DNA of 64,000 nucleotides from Thalassotalea sp. ND16A (GTDB taxonomy: Bacteria > Pseudomonadota > Gammaproteobacteria > Enterobacterales > Alteromonadaceae), in NCBI RefSeq assembly GCF_000764205.1, contig NZ_JQDZ01000012.1:62001-126000 (forward strand), written 5' to 3'. The position numbers were made by a program, and so were the translations under genes. The notes under the pieces are model-generated. The model searched no databases and was not told the DNA's origin. It worked only from the letters and a program-made list of their open reading frames with translations. Numbering within the stretch: the stretch's first letter is position 1; each line of letters starts with the position of its first letter. This document shows, one piece after another, positions 17,527 to 26,763 of the stretch.

Positions 17527-19725
17527 TTAGGTGGTTAAAAGGATAGGTAAGACAATAGTGAATTTAACGCCACTATTGTCCGCCAAGTTTTCGGCACTAA
17601 TGCTGCCTTGATGATAATCGGCGATCAGTCGGCAAATGTAGAGGCCAATGCCTAAGTGCGGCTGGCTTTTCTGCTCTTCGCTGCGCATTGACACCATGGC
17701 ATCAAAAATATTACTGCTCATTTGATCGGGTAATAAAGGTCCGCGATTTGTTACGGTTAAAATCGCACTATCTTTTACCTGTTCAAGGACTATGTTAATG
17801 GCATCGTCATTGGCACTAAACTCTACCGCATTGGAAATGAGCTTGTCGAATAGTTGCGCTATGTGTTCGTCGCTGCCCTTAATAAACAGCGGCCTGGTGA
17901 TGATGTTTAATGAAAATTGCTGAACGCTATAGACTTGTCTATAGCTTTGGCTACAACCTTCCACCAGTTCGGCTAAATCGAATTTTTCTACCTCAGACGA
18001 CTGTAATGCCTGCTCTAAATGACTCGCTTCACTCATCGCCAGTAACATCGAATTCAACCGTTGGATCCCATCCTTGGCCCGCTTCATGTAAATTTTACTG
18101 CTATCTTCTATTTCCTGGTTTTCCAACATTTCCAGCGATGAACGCACCACCGAGATAGGCGTTTTCAGTTCGTGCGATAAGCGTGCTGACATGTTTTGCA
18201 AATAGTCATTGTACTGGCCAAGTTGACCAAGAATGCTGGTAAAGCTTTTTGCTAAATCACCTATTTCATCATTAATGCTGGTCGGGGTAAACTTTGCGGT
18301 TATTCTACCGTGCTCGTCCACGACGGCTTCGGTTTGATTGCGCAGTTTTCGAATTCGGTAAGATAAGCGTAAGGTGTATAAAAACAGCGCAGTTACCGAG
18401 CCAAAAATAAAAATACTGGTAAGTAACACGCCCTCAACGGCCTGGTTGCGGATGTTGCGAATGCCGTGCGTGGTTTCTTCAACTATTACCGCGCCCTTAA
18501 TTTGGTTATCGACGTAAATGGGATGTGCTGCCGATAAGATCACCGCTTTGTTATCGGGGGTAGTCCACCAAATCGAGGACAACTTACCATCCGCAAGTGC
18601 TTGCTTTAGGTGGCGCTTTTTATGTTGACGGTTTTCAAATTGTTCGGTGTTAAAATCTTTTGGTGGTTTGGTTAAAAAGTACTGATAAAATGGTGCTAAC
18701 AGCCATTGCCGAGCTCGGCTAAACCATGAGTTTTTTGCCGCATAAAATTCATTACTCGACCAGTCACCACTGGCATTATGAATATCGCCATGGGTGGTTA
18801 ATACCCGGTGATGTCTATCGACGACGGTAATGCTCGAATGACTGCGGCCCATGGCTTTGATAATGCGTTCAATCTCCGGTGATGGCACGGTAAAGGTGCC
18901 TAAGTCTTGCGAATCTTTGGTGTCTGCCGTACCAATAACCACGGGTGTGTCAATGGCAGAAATAGCGTCATCCTTGTGGTCGGAGTCATTGTTGGGCAAA
19001 TCGACATCGGTAATGTTAAACCCCACCTTTTCGCCAAGCAGCTCTTTACGAATGCGCAACTCTATTACGTAGCCTGTTGCGGTTAAACGTAAGTGACCTT
19101 GTATGCCTTGTTCATTTTCTGGATACACCTGTTGGGCATTCTTGCCGGGTAATTTAAACGCACTGATCCAGCCGGCCTGATGGTTGCTGATCACATAACG
19201 GTTAAGTTGTTGGTTGTTGTCGATGGTGGAAATTTCGAGATGATCGTTATCGAATATCGATAATTTATTTTTGCCGCGAAAAATAACCGCATCATCATTT
19301 ACATCAAATAAAGCATAAACATAGTCGTTGAAACGACCAATGTTGGTGGTAAAACTTAAACTGACTTGTTGCTCACTAAAAGCGGATTTTATCTGGTTGT
19401 TAAAGTCATAAAAATTACTGTTTCTCGCATTTTTTATCTCACTCCAGTCCTTGTCTAAGCCGTCCAGTTTAATGGCGGCAGAAATCACCGTGGGGAAAAA
19501 ATCTTTACCTTTTTCCAGGGTTTCTTTATAACTTGCCTGATTATTAAATAATTTTGGCCGCTCGTGTAAGGCGGTCGCCAGAGCTTTGGCGTTGTTTTTT
19601 AAGGTTTGCTCTTGTCCCAGGCGCAGGTATTTTTCCATGTCCCAAATGTAGTTATAACCAATAAACGGAATGGCCAATAACAGTGAGGCAAAAAACATTA
19701 ATTTAACGGTGATATTTAAACGCAA
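17527..19725 (-). CDS. pdsS: PdsS-type histidine kinase of the proteobacterial dedicated sortase system
   Basis: A protein of 732 residues. TM1 is at about 8-27 and a very long periplasmic region follows (about 28-430) with a beta-rich part resembling carbohydrate-binding CBM9-type folds (residues ~80-240) and a cache-like part after it. TM2 is at about 431-452, HAMP at about 453-505, and HisKA has H518 in LSHELKTPISVV, followed by an HATPase with GIGLYICRLIADYHQGS. It pairs with the regulator 49 bases upstream, and both sit divergent from pdsO. The name rests on the long sensor and the sortase locus next door. Confidence 0.85.
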   Translation of the reverse strand: MRLNITVKLMFFASLLLAIPFIGYNYIWDMEKYLRLGQEQTLKNNAKALATALHERPKLFNNQASYKETLEKGKDFFPTVISAAIKLDGLDKDWSEIKNARNSNFYDFNNQIKSAFSEQQVSLSFTTNIGRFNDYVYALFDVNDDAVIFRGKNKLSIFDNDHLEISTIDNNQQLNRYVISNHQAGWISAFKLPGKNAQQVYPENEQGIQGHLRLTATGYVIELRIRKELLGEKVGFNITDVDLPNNDSDHKDDAISAIDTPVVIGTADTKDSQDLGTFTVPSPEIERIIKAMGRSHSSITVVDRHHRVLTTHGDIHNASGDWSSNEFYAAKNSWFSRARQWLLAPFYQYFLTKPPKDFNTEQFENRQHKKRHLKQALADGKLSSIWWTTPDNKAVILSAAHPIYVDNQIKGAVIVEETTHGIRNIRNQAVEGVLLTSIFIFGSVTALFLYTLRLSYRIRKLRNQTEAVVDEHGRITAKFTPTSINDEIGDLAKSFTSILGQLGQYNDYLQNMSARLSHELKTPISVVRSSLEMLENQEIEDSSKIYMKRAKDGIQRLNSMLLAMSEASHLEQALQSSEVEKFDLAELVEGCSQSYRQVYSVQQFSLNIITRPLFIKGSDEHIAQLFDKLISNAVEFSANDDAINIVLEQVKDSAILTVTNRGPLLPDQMSSNIFDAMVSMRSEEQKSQPHLGIGLYICRLIADYHQGSISAENLADNSGVKFTIVLPILLTT

Positions 19726-19774
19726 ACTATTGTCCTGTGATAACCATTATCTTTCCGACTAAGAGGGCCATTCA

Positions 19775-20467
19775 TTATTGGCCTTGATGCCAGCGATAAC
19801 CCATACCATAAACGGTATCGATACAACTAAACGCCGCGTCCTGGCTAATAAACTTTTTGCGAATACGCTTAATGTGTGCGGTTACTGTGTTGTCATCGAC
19901 GACAATATTGGCATCAGTCATTAATTGTTCTTTGCTTTTCACATGGCCCGGGTTTAACGCCAGGGAATGGATCATCCAAAATTCGGTAATGGTGGTGTTG
20001 ACAATCTGTTGCTGCCAATGAATGCTTAATCGGTCTTTGTTAATGGTTAATGCCCCGCGGGTCAGTTCGTCATCTTGTTGAGGTTTTTCTAAAAATTTTA
20101 AGTAATTTAATATCGCATGAATGCGCGCACTTAAATTGGCAAAACTCATGGTTTTGCTGACATAATCATTGGCACCAAGGCGCAAGCCGCTGATGATATC
20201 GGCATCAGAATCTCTGGCGGTTAAAAAGATGATCGGTAGGGTTTCTGACTTTTCGCGCAAATAGCGACAGATATCAAAGCCGCCATCAAACTCATCTTCC
20301 AGGCCGATATCCAAAATGGCCAAATGCGGTAAACTTAAGGCGAATGCGGCCAATGCCGTTTGCTTATTTTTATAGGTTTGCACCACAAACCCCTGCTTGC
20401 GCAGGGCATCGGCATAGTTTTCTCTGATCGCTTCATCGTCTTCTACAATTGCAATGCGTTTGCTCAT
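19775..20467 (-). CDS. pdsR: PdsR-type response regulator of the dedicated sortase system
   Basis: An OmpR/PhoB-type regulator of 230 residues. The receiver domain has D10, D11 and phosphorylation site D53 (LAILDIGLEDEFDGG). The C-terminal winged helix contains VTAHIKRIRKKF and DTVYGMGYRW. It is the partner of the kinase downstream. The divergent pdsO promoter region lies next to its start, so control of the sortase genes is likely. Confidence 0.87.
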   Translation of the reverse strand: MSKRIAIVEDDEAIRENYADALRKQGFVVQTYKNKQTALAAFALSLPHLAILDIGLEDEFDGGFDICRYLREKSETLPIIFLTARDSDADIISGLRLGANDYVSKTMSFANLSARIHAILNYLKFLEKPQQDDELTRGALTINKDRLSIHWQQQIVNTTITEFWMIHSLALNPGHVKSKEQLMTDANIVVDDNTVTAHIKRIRKKFISQDAAFSCIDTVYGMGYRWHQGQ

Positions 20468-20675
20468 TGTTGTTCTTACTTTTTTGGCTTGGCTATATCG
20501 TTAATATAACGAAAGATATTCTGAATTTAATGATAACAGGCTAATCATCATAATTGGTCATAATTGCTCGTTAATAGTTCATTTTTTATCTGCTGGTTTG
20601 TCAGTTTTGTGCGTTGTAATGAAATCACTGAAACAACACAACCTATTTAAAACAACAGTAACTGAGGAAATGATA

Positions 20676-21482
20676 ATGAACAACTCTGATATGAAAAACC
20701 GCACTATGATGAAAAGCAAGCTAAGCGCAATAGTATTAACAACGGCACTAGTGACAACGATGGCACCACTGGCACATGCTGAGCAAACCAGCCAGAAAAA
20801 AAATGTGCTTGAGCAGATTGAAGAAATTCCTACCGAAGAAAAAGTCGGTCTGAGTCTCGGTGCCATTATCGGTGGTATTTTTGGTGGCCCGCCAGGGGCG
20901 TTTATTACCGCACTTGCGGGTGATTTTATTGGTAAGCACATGGTGGCGGAAAAAGAAATTATTGCACTGGAAAATACAGTCGATAAACAACAGCTAACTG
21001 CCAGCAATAATGAAAATCGTCATCAAGGTGAGATCAAAAATCTGGAAATACAATATCAACAAGAAATGATGAACATTGCCAGTGCTTATGAACACAGTGA
21101 AAAAGCGCAGGTGGAAAATATTCTGGTGAGTTTAATGTTCAGAACCGGTTCCAGTGACATTGAACCGCATTATCAGCAACAAGTAATTGCGCTAGCCAAA
21201 GTGTTACAAAGATCGCCGCATTTAAACATCGATTTGTCCGGATATACCGATAAACAAGGTGAAGAACAATTAAACCTGGCTCTTGCCGAGCAGCGAGTCA
21301 GCAAGGTAAAAGAATTACTGGCGGCACAAGGCATTAACGAGCAAAGGATCATCACCAGTGCCTTTGGTGAACTGGCGCCGATAGATCAAAATGTTGCTTC
21401 CGAGGTGAATTATTTTGATCGTCGGGTAGAAATGAAGTTGATTGTTAATTCTGAGGAGGTGGCCAAACAAGCGAAATTATAA
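20676..21482 (+). CDS. pdsO: PdsO, sortase-associated OmpA-like protein
   Basis: About 268 residues from ATG 20676, which has GAGGA 7 bases upstream. A signal peptide precedes LAHAEQ. A glycine-rich membrane-type stretch follows (LSLGAIIGGIFGGPPGAFIT), then a coiled-coil-like region. The C-terminal OmpA domain (about 165-262) has LSGYTDKQGEEQLNLALAEQ and RRVEMKL. OmpA domains bind peptidoglycan. In other genomes PdsO genes lie directly beside the sortase target; here 2.9 kb separates them. Confidence 0.87.
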   Translation: MNNSDMKNRTMMKSKLSAIVLTTALVTTMAPLAHAEQTSQKKNVLEQIEEIPTEEKVGLSLGAIIGGIFGGPPGAFITALAGDFIGKHMVAEKEIIALENTVDKQQLTASNNENRHQGEIKNLEIQYQQEMMNIASAYEHSEKAQVENILVSLMFRTGSSDIEPHYQQQVIALAKVLQRSPHLNIDLSGYTDKQGEEQLNLALAEQRVSKVKELLAAQGINEQRIITSAFGELAPIDQNVASEVNYFDRRVEMKLIVNSEEVAKQAKL

Positions 21483-21536
21483 TTCATTTTCCATTCAATC
21501 TTTTGTTATTAAAGCTCCCACCAAGTGAGAGAGGTA

Positions 21537-21802
21537 TATACCCGTACTACCTCAAAGTGCAAGATTTCAGTGGGAGTTAAAAGCAATTTAGGCAAGGCAT
21601 TAAATTTAGAGAATGGTTATTCCATTGTTAAAATTAATAACGCTGCATAAATTGCTTTTAAACCCACCGGAACGGAGTGTCTGAGCAATCCCACCTCTTC
21701 GTTTCACCTATTTGAAAGGGATCACCATTACTGTATAGCTGCGCCTTGCGTTGAAATTGCTCAGTCACTCTGAAACATGCATCTTGAGGTAGCACGGGTA
21801 TA
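21537..21802 (+). repeat. 265-bp inverted-repeat element, copy 1
   Basis: A 266-base element bounded by TATACCCGTACTACCTCAA and the near-exact inverse ending CACGGGTATA. The ends pair over about 34 bases. Inside are two further hairpins: AAGCAATTTA/TAAATTGCTT around 21584-21660, and GAGCAAT/ATTGCTC around 21682-21762. A second copy in inverse orientation lies at 37979-38243. No coding frame is inside, so it looks like a non-autonomous mobile or structured repeat. Confidence 0.85.
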
Positions 21803-22160
21803 TTTACCGGTATGCCTCTCTGTTTGCCAATATTTCAGCGAAACAGCTGGATTTCTTTCATAAACTTAACTTGCCGTTTGTAACAAGTTGTTAACCTTGT
21901 GTCTGGATGTGTCATGATTAAATATTCATTAAATTCGCATACCCCCCCCCGTAAAGTCCAGTGAAAACCCGGTAAAATCAGGCTTTAGCTTGGTTTTTTT
22001 TGTGATCTCGGCTTATAGTTAACTTTAGTATGTGTTGGAACTACATACTTTATTACATATGGACATATTCATTGTCTTGTTTGCAATTTGTTTAATCGCT
22101 ATTAATACAGTGTGATTAACAAATTAAAAAATAAATAATGAAACATTAAAGGATGAAATT
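21803..22160. other. Gene-free stretch with a nine-C tract
   Basis: No gene is visible between the repeat and the next coding start. At 21942-21950 nine C occur in a row in otherwise AT-rich DNA. The last ~80 bases are very AT-rich and end in AAAGGATG, the ribosome-binding site of the next gene. Promoter elements were not resolved. Confidence 0.5.
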
Positions 22161-22616
22161 ATGAAACTTACTAAACCGCTAGCAATAGCACTATTCGGCT
22201 TTATGCCATTTGTCTCGTTCGCCGACGATAACTCTGAACAAGCGACAGCTCAAGCAGCAGAGCTTTCTAACCAATGTGGCGTTGTCTCCATTTATAAACG
22301 ACCACCAGAAAATAAAAATATCTACTGGGTAAACATCAATACCGTTGATGGTGTTCCTGTGGGTAGTGGTAGCCATACTTTTCAATTATCGCCAGGATTA
22401 CACAAAATTAAAGTGGTTGAGCAAATTACCGATTCGTACTTTACCCGTCGTCGTGGCAAAATGCTGAATTACAAGGTCTTTGAAATCAATGTAGAGCCGA
22501 ATAAAAAATACTACTTAGGGGCAAAATATCTTCGTAAACATCGTTCTAAATTAACAACAGGCGAATACTGGGAACCTATTATCTGGAAAACTTCAGACCG
22601 CGACTGTGAAATATAA
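22161..22616 (+). CDS. Periplasmic protein of unknown function
   Basis: A protein of 151 residues with signal peptide MKLTKPLAIALFGFMPFVSFAD. The mature part has two cysteines (in NQCGVV and DRDCEI) that could form a disulfide, and a beta-rich core with FQLSPGLHKIKVVEQ, reminiscent of PEGA-like carbohydrate or surface domains. I do not recognise a named family. It begins a cassette inserted between pdsO and the sortase target. A ribosome-binding site (AAAGGATG) precedes it. Confidence 0.75.
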   Translation: MKLTKPLAIALFGFMPFVSFADDNSEQATAQAAELSNQCGVVSIYKRPPENKNIYWVNINTVDGVPVGSGSHTFQLSPGLHKIKVVEQITDSYFTRRRGKMLNYKVFEINVEPNKKYYLGAKYLRKHRSKLTTGEYWEPIIWKTSDRDCEI

Positions 22617-22635
22617 TACCAAGTTGACTAAATAT
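22616..22635 (+). repeat. TACCAAGTTGA repeat, copy at a stop codon
   Basis: ATACCAAGTTGACTAAATAT begins at the last base of the stop codon of the preceding gene. A near copy in inverse orientation (31114-31133) overlaps the moeB stop codon. It belongs to a short dispersed repeat seen only at gene 3' ends here. Confidence 0.55.
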
Positions 22636-23030
22636 CTGCTCATTTTTAATGGTTAAAGAATTGTATGGAACAATTCTTCTTTGCGAAGCAGTTCTAAGAA
22701 CCGAAGGCATGGATGCCTGAGATAAAACGAATAACTACGGCTTTATAAAATAGATAAGTAGAATAACTACTTATCTATTTTATGCATTGTATTTATCCGT
22801 TTTTCCTCATGAAAAAGTAGACCATATATTTAATCAAATTGATATGACTGCCCATTATTTCGCAATTACTCCCCCGTTAAGCAGGTAATAATAAAAATAT
22901 TCTTACCTGCTGCATCCAAAACCTCGTTTCACTCCCTCTAATATATAACGCCGTTAAATTTAGCTAATTTTATTGAATAAATTAATGTGCAAACAATCAA
23001 AAATAATTTTAAAAAACTGAGGAGTTTATT
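22617..23030. other. Structured gene-free region upstream of the DUF6249 gene
   Basis: No gene is visible. Two hairpins stand out: AAGAATTGT/ACAATTCTT (22656-22678) and a perfect 17-bp AT-rich stem at 22745-22761 pairing with 22767-22783. Between them is GGCATGGATGCC, a 12-base palindrome. The final part has GAGGAG, the ribosome-binding site of the next gene. Confidence 0.6.
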
Positions 23031-23378
23031 ATGGGTGAATTAATCCCTATCGTACTATTTATCATGCTAGGCATTATTGGTTGGGCATTTTTCTATTATG
23101 CTTATAAAGGTAAACATGAATTGCAAAAAACCATTCAGGTGGCATTAGAAAAAGGCCAGCAGTTATCACCAGAAAGCATCGAAAAAATACTGCAATCGCA
23201 ACGTACCCCGTCAGCGGATTTTAAACGTGGTATTTTATTAATTTCACTGGCTGTGGCTACTGGCGCATTTGGCTTACTCGACCCGTTTGGCCACGACATT
23301 GTCGGCGTTTCTTTATTTCCGTTAGCGATTGGTATTGGCTACCTGATCGTTTGGAAATTCAGCCCGAAAGATGCCTAA
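23031..23378 (+). CDS. DUF6249-type membrane protein
   Basis: A protein of 115 residues. A membrane segment at about 4-24 is followed by a charged part (KHELQKTIQVALEKGQQLSPESI) and two further hydrophobic stretches around 66-84 and 90-108. This layout fits the DUF6249 family, often found beside ECF sigma genes. It lies 39 bases upstream of the sigma factor. Its start has the strong ribosome-binding site GAGGAG. Confidence 0.75.
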   Translation: MGELIPIVLFIMLGIIGWAFFYYAYKGKHELQKTIQVALEKGQQLSPESIEKILQSQRTPSADFKRGILLISLAVATGAFGLLDPFGHDIVGVSLFPLAIGIGYLIVWKFSPKDA

Positions 23379-23417
23379 CCAAAGTGTTATAAGTGATGAT
23401 GTGATAAGCTTAATGCT

Positions 23418-23942
23418 ATGTTAGCCAAGTTAATCAGTAAGTTTACTCAGCAAAATGATCAACAAGCTTTTACCGACATTGTAAAAGCTTGTCAGTCAGA
23501 CTTGCGCGGCTATTGTCGTCGCCTCACCGCCGGAGATTTTGCCCTTGCCGATGATATTGCCCAGGAAAGCCTGATCATTGCTTATCAGCAGCTAGGTAAT
23601 CTTAAGAATATTAACGCCTTTAAAACCTGGTTATACCGTATTGCTTACCGTAATTTTTTAAATCAAATCGCAAAAATTAAAGAGCGACCTTCGGCTAATG
23701 AGCAACAAGTAGAAATTGCAAGTCAGGATAACAGTGAAAATGAAAAACTGGTGATGCAGTTAATGCAATACTTAAGTGAAGAGCAAAGGGCCGTGATAAC
23801 CTTGAATTTAACCTTAGGCTACGGACAACAAGAAATTTCATCGATATTAGATATGCCTCTGGGTACAGTGAAATCGCATTGCAAACGTGGCAAAGATAAA
23901 TTATTAACTATTGGTGAGCAAATACAACGAGGAGCAGCATGA
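23418..23942 (+). CDS. ECF-type RNA polymerase sigma factor
   Basis: A protein of 174 residues. Region 2 has LADDIAQESLIIAYQQLGN and FKTWLYRIAYRNFLNQ; region 4 has LSEEQRAVITLNLTLGYGQQ and LDMPLGTVKSHCKRGKDKL. These are the usual marks of extracytoplasmic-function sigma factors. Its stop overlaps the next start as ATGA, indicating coupling. It may control its own cassette or the neighbouring sortase genes; this is not shown. Confidence 0.92.
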   Translation: MLAKLISKFTQQNDQQAFTDIVKACQSDLRGYCRRLTAGDFALADDIAQESLIIAYQQLGNLKNINAFKTWLYRIAYRNFLNQIAKIKERPSANEQQVEIASQDNSENEKLVMQLMQYLSEEQRAVITLNLTLGYGQQEISSILDMPLGTVKSHCKRGKDKLLTIGEQIQRGAA

Positions 23943-24256
23943 TGTGCCCGTTAAGTGAGCAACAACTCGAGCAATTAATGGCAAAGCCACTGCCTAAACT
24001 GGATGCTGAAGAATTTGTACAGCAGACGCTAAACAAAGCGAATCAGCGTAATTTGCAGCGATTCTGGATTTTACAAATATGTGCTCTGGTGGCATTGGCA
24101 ACCTTACTCTGGTTCTTGCCAAGTGCGGCTATCATCCAGGCAGTTAGCCAATTTAATGTGATTGAAATGAGTAGCATGCAAACCGCGTTAATGACCTCTG
24201 TGCCGTTATTGATGTTGGCGCTGGTGTGTTATTTTATCAAGGATGAATTGCTTTAA
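23939..24256 (+). CDS. Small membrane protein coupled to the sigma factor, possible anti-sigma
   Basis: A protein of 105 residues. A hydrophilic N-terminal part (about 1-40) is followed by two membrane segments (about 43-65 and 83-101). The gene overlaps the sigma stop by 4 bases (ATGA). The position and the cytoplasmic N-terminal part plus membrane segments suit an anti-sigma factor, but there is no zinc-finger HxxxCxxC motif, so the role is only inferred. Confidence 0.65.
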   Translation: MMCPLSEQQLEQLMAKPLPKLDAEEFVQQTLNKANQRNLQRFWILQICALVALATLLWFLPSAAIIQAVSQFNVIEMSSMQTALMTSVPLLMLALVCYFIKDELL

Positions 24257-24387
24257 ATTCAGTGAGATTAGTATTAGTTCTGCTGTGGTCATAATTGATC
24301 ACTTTCTATCGGCTATTATTCATTTTTTGATGCCGATAAGGTCATAAATTTTTTGTTAAATAGTGTCATAACTCACGGAGAATCGTT

Positions 24388-26763
24388 ATGACATTAAAAC
24401 CTTATTTACCCGCAAGCACTTTACCACAGGCTGATGTTGCATCAGGTCGTACACAGCAAACCTATATACCACATAGCCAAATACAACAAGGCCATAGACA
24501 ACAAGCTCCGGTGAGATATTGCTCCAGCCCTAAGTATCAGCTACAAAGCTTCGCTTTATGGATATGCTATTTTGTGGTCGGCTCATTCATGGTGCACAGT
24601 TTTGTCATTCAGGCAGCAACCTCAGTAAATGAATACCAGACAAACATAGATTATCACGAAGTCAGTGCCGGTAACTTGTATTTAAAAAGTGATAAAGGCT
24701 ATCAGCACAGTTTAGTGCTAAGCAGCGATTATGTAGTTGATGTTAATGCGATGATGGCCAGAGTAACGCTGACCCAAAACTTCACTAACACTTCCAGTGA
24801 CTGGGTTGAAGGCGTTTATGTGTTTCCACTTGCTAGTGATGTCGCTGTCGACGATATGGAAATGGTTATTGGCGAACGCTTTATTAAAGCGGAAATCCAG
24901 CAGCGAGAGCAAGCTCAGAAAACCTACCAACAGGCAAAAAGAACCGGCAAGAAAGCCAGTTTGGTGGAACAACAACGACCCAACTTATTCACCACCTCGG
25001 TGGCCAATATCCCACCGGGCGAATCGATAAAAATTAAAATCAGTTACCTGCAGCAAGTACCATTGTCGGATCATATATTTAGCCTACGTTTGCCGTTAAC
25101 GATCACGCCGCGTTATATCCCAAGAGAATTCACCGAAGCTAAAATTAATCATCAGCAACAACAAACCGCTGAACTGTTAGAACAGCAGTCACAAGACATT
25201 GACGTTAGCCAGGGAATGGACTGGTCAGTAAACACTCACACAGTGCCAGATGCGGCGAAAATCACGCCATTTCAAAGTCCTGCCAACATGGGACAACAGG
25301 CAAGCATCAAGGTTAACTTAAATGTTGGTTTGCCGATAGCTGGCATAACTAGCCCATATCACCAAATAAACCAGATGAACCCACAACGGCAACATCATAA
25401 CCAAACGATCCGCTTGGTAAAGACAACGGTGCCGATGAACCGTGACTTTGTGCTTAATTGGCAAATCAAAGCCGATTCACTGCCACAAGCGGCTTTTTTT
25501 AAAGAAAGCAAACAGGGCTATGATTATGGTTTGCTGATGTTAACACCACCAACGGCGCCGCAAACATTGGTGAATATTGCCAAAGAAATGATCTACATTA
25601 TCGATACCTCTGGCTCCATGGGCGGGGTGGCAATTAAGCAGGCAAAACAGGCATTGGCATATGCGGTTAAGCAGTTATCGCCGCTGGATAAGTTTAATAT
25701 CATCGAATTTAACTCTGCCTTTACCCAGTTATTTAGCCAGCCAAAATCCGCCAGTGCGAGCCAGGTAAACACCGCATTAAACTGGATTGACCGCTTAGAA
25801 GCCAATGGTGGTACCGAAATGCTGCCTGCATTGAAAGCTGCTACGGGGGTAAAAGCATCAGACGGTTATATTCGCCAGGTAGTGTTTATCACCGATGGCA
25901 GTGTAGGCAATGAAGCGCAGTTATTTAGAGTGATTAAAGGCGAACTCTACGATTCTCGCCTGCATACCGTTGGCATTGGCAGCGCACCGAACAGCCATTT
26001 TATGGAAAGGGCGGCGGAACTGGGCCGGGGCTCATACAATTACATCGGCAAAATTGCGGAGGTGCAGCAGAAAATGGCCGAGCTGTTTAATCGCATCAGT
26101 CAGCCGGTGCTAACGGATATCAAGGTGAACTGGCCGAATCAAAATGTCGAGTTATTGCCGGCAAAAATCGCCGATTTATACGCCACCGAACCATTAATCA
26201 TCAGTGCCAGATGGCCGAGTGCTGAACCAGAACCGATGAGTTCAGGCAAAGCGTTAACCATAAATGTCAGCGGTAAAATCAATCAACAGCAATGGCAGCA
26301 AAAATTATCAATTAACCATGCCGCCCAGCAATCTGGCGTAGTAACCTGGTGGGCCCGGCAGAAAATTAAGCAATTAAATTATAAGCTCTATGACACTTAT
26401 GACGATGACAAAAAACAGTCCCTTATTGAGCAGATAACCGCTGTTGCCATTGATAATCGGTTATTGTCTAAATACACCAGCTTTGTCGCCGTCGATAAAA
26501 CCCCGAGCCGAAAACTGGCTGAAATTTTAAAAAGCAAATCTGTCGCTAATGCGATGCCGCACGGGTCAACACAAGCGATCCCGATGGCCAATACCGCAAC
26601 CTCTGCAAACCTGCAACTCAAGGTGGGTTTGCTGATGCTGCTCATTACCGCATTATGCATGTTAGCTAAGAGAACTCAGCGACAATATCACGCACTGATG
26701 AAGCCAAAAACTCGCAAAATTGAACAAAAAGCGGTTAATCAGAAGGAAGTGAACCATGACTAA
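24388..26763 (+). CDS. Marine proteobacterial sortase target protein (VIT and VWA domains)
   Basis: A protein of 791 residues. Strong ribosome-binding site GGAGA 7 bases before the start. There are about 55 polar residues before the hydrophobic signal segment (LWICYFVVGSFMVHSFVIQA), then a VIT domain (about 85-210), and a VWA domain from ~400 with the metal-site motif DTSGSMGG (from D406). The C-terminus has a hydrophobic stretch from K745 and a 30-residue basic tail. The region where an LPxTG-like signal is expected reads IPMANTATSANLQ (from I731), so the motif is degenerate. It is the presumed substrate of the sortase just downstream. Confidence 0.9.
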   Translation: MTLKPYLPASTLPQADVASGRTQQTYIPHSQIQQGHRQQAPVRYCSSPKYQLQSFALWICYFVVGSFMVHSFVIQAATSVNEYQTNIDYHEVSAGNLYLKSDKGYQHSLVLSSDYVVDVNAMMARVTLTQNFTNTSSDWVEGVYVFPLASDVAVDDMEMVIGERFIKAEIQQREQAQKTYQQAKRTGKKASLVEQQRPNLFTTSVANIPPGESIKIKISYLQQVPLSDHIFSLRLPLTITPRYIPREFTEAKINHQQQQTAELLEQQSQDIDVSQGMDWSVNTHTVPDAAKITPFQSPANMGQQASIKVNLNVGLPIAGITSPYHQINQMNPQRQHHNQTIRLVKTTVPMNRDFVLNWQIKADSLPQAAFFKESKQGYDYGLLMLTPPTAPQTLVNIAKEMIYIIDTSGSMGGVAIKQAKQALAYAVKQLSPLDKFNIIEFNSAFTQLFSQPKSASASQVNTALNWIDRLEANGGTEMLPALKAATGVKASDGYIRQVVFITDGSVGNEAQLFRVIKGELYDSRLHTVGIGSAPNSHFMERAAELGRGSYNYIGKIAEVQQKMAELFNRISQPVLTDIKVNWPNQNVELLPAKIADLYATEPLIISARWPSAEPEPMSSGKALTINVSGKINQQQWQQKLSINHAAQQSGVVTWWARQKIKQLNYKLYDTYDDDKKQSLIEQITAVAIDNRLLSKYTSFVAVDKTPSRKLAEILKSKSVANAMPHGSTQAIPMANTATSANLQLKVGLLMLLITALCMLAKRTQRQYHALMKPKTRKIEQKAVNQKEVNHD

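Noticed and set aside
22745-22783. 17-bp AT-rich hairpin as a Rho-independent terminator
   Set aside because: The stem is almost all A/T and there is no clear T-run after it, so I list it only as structure.
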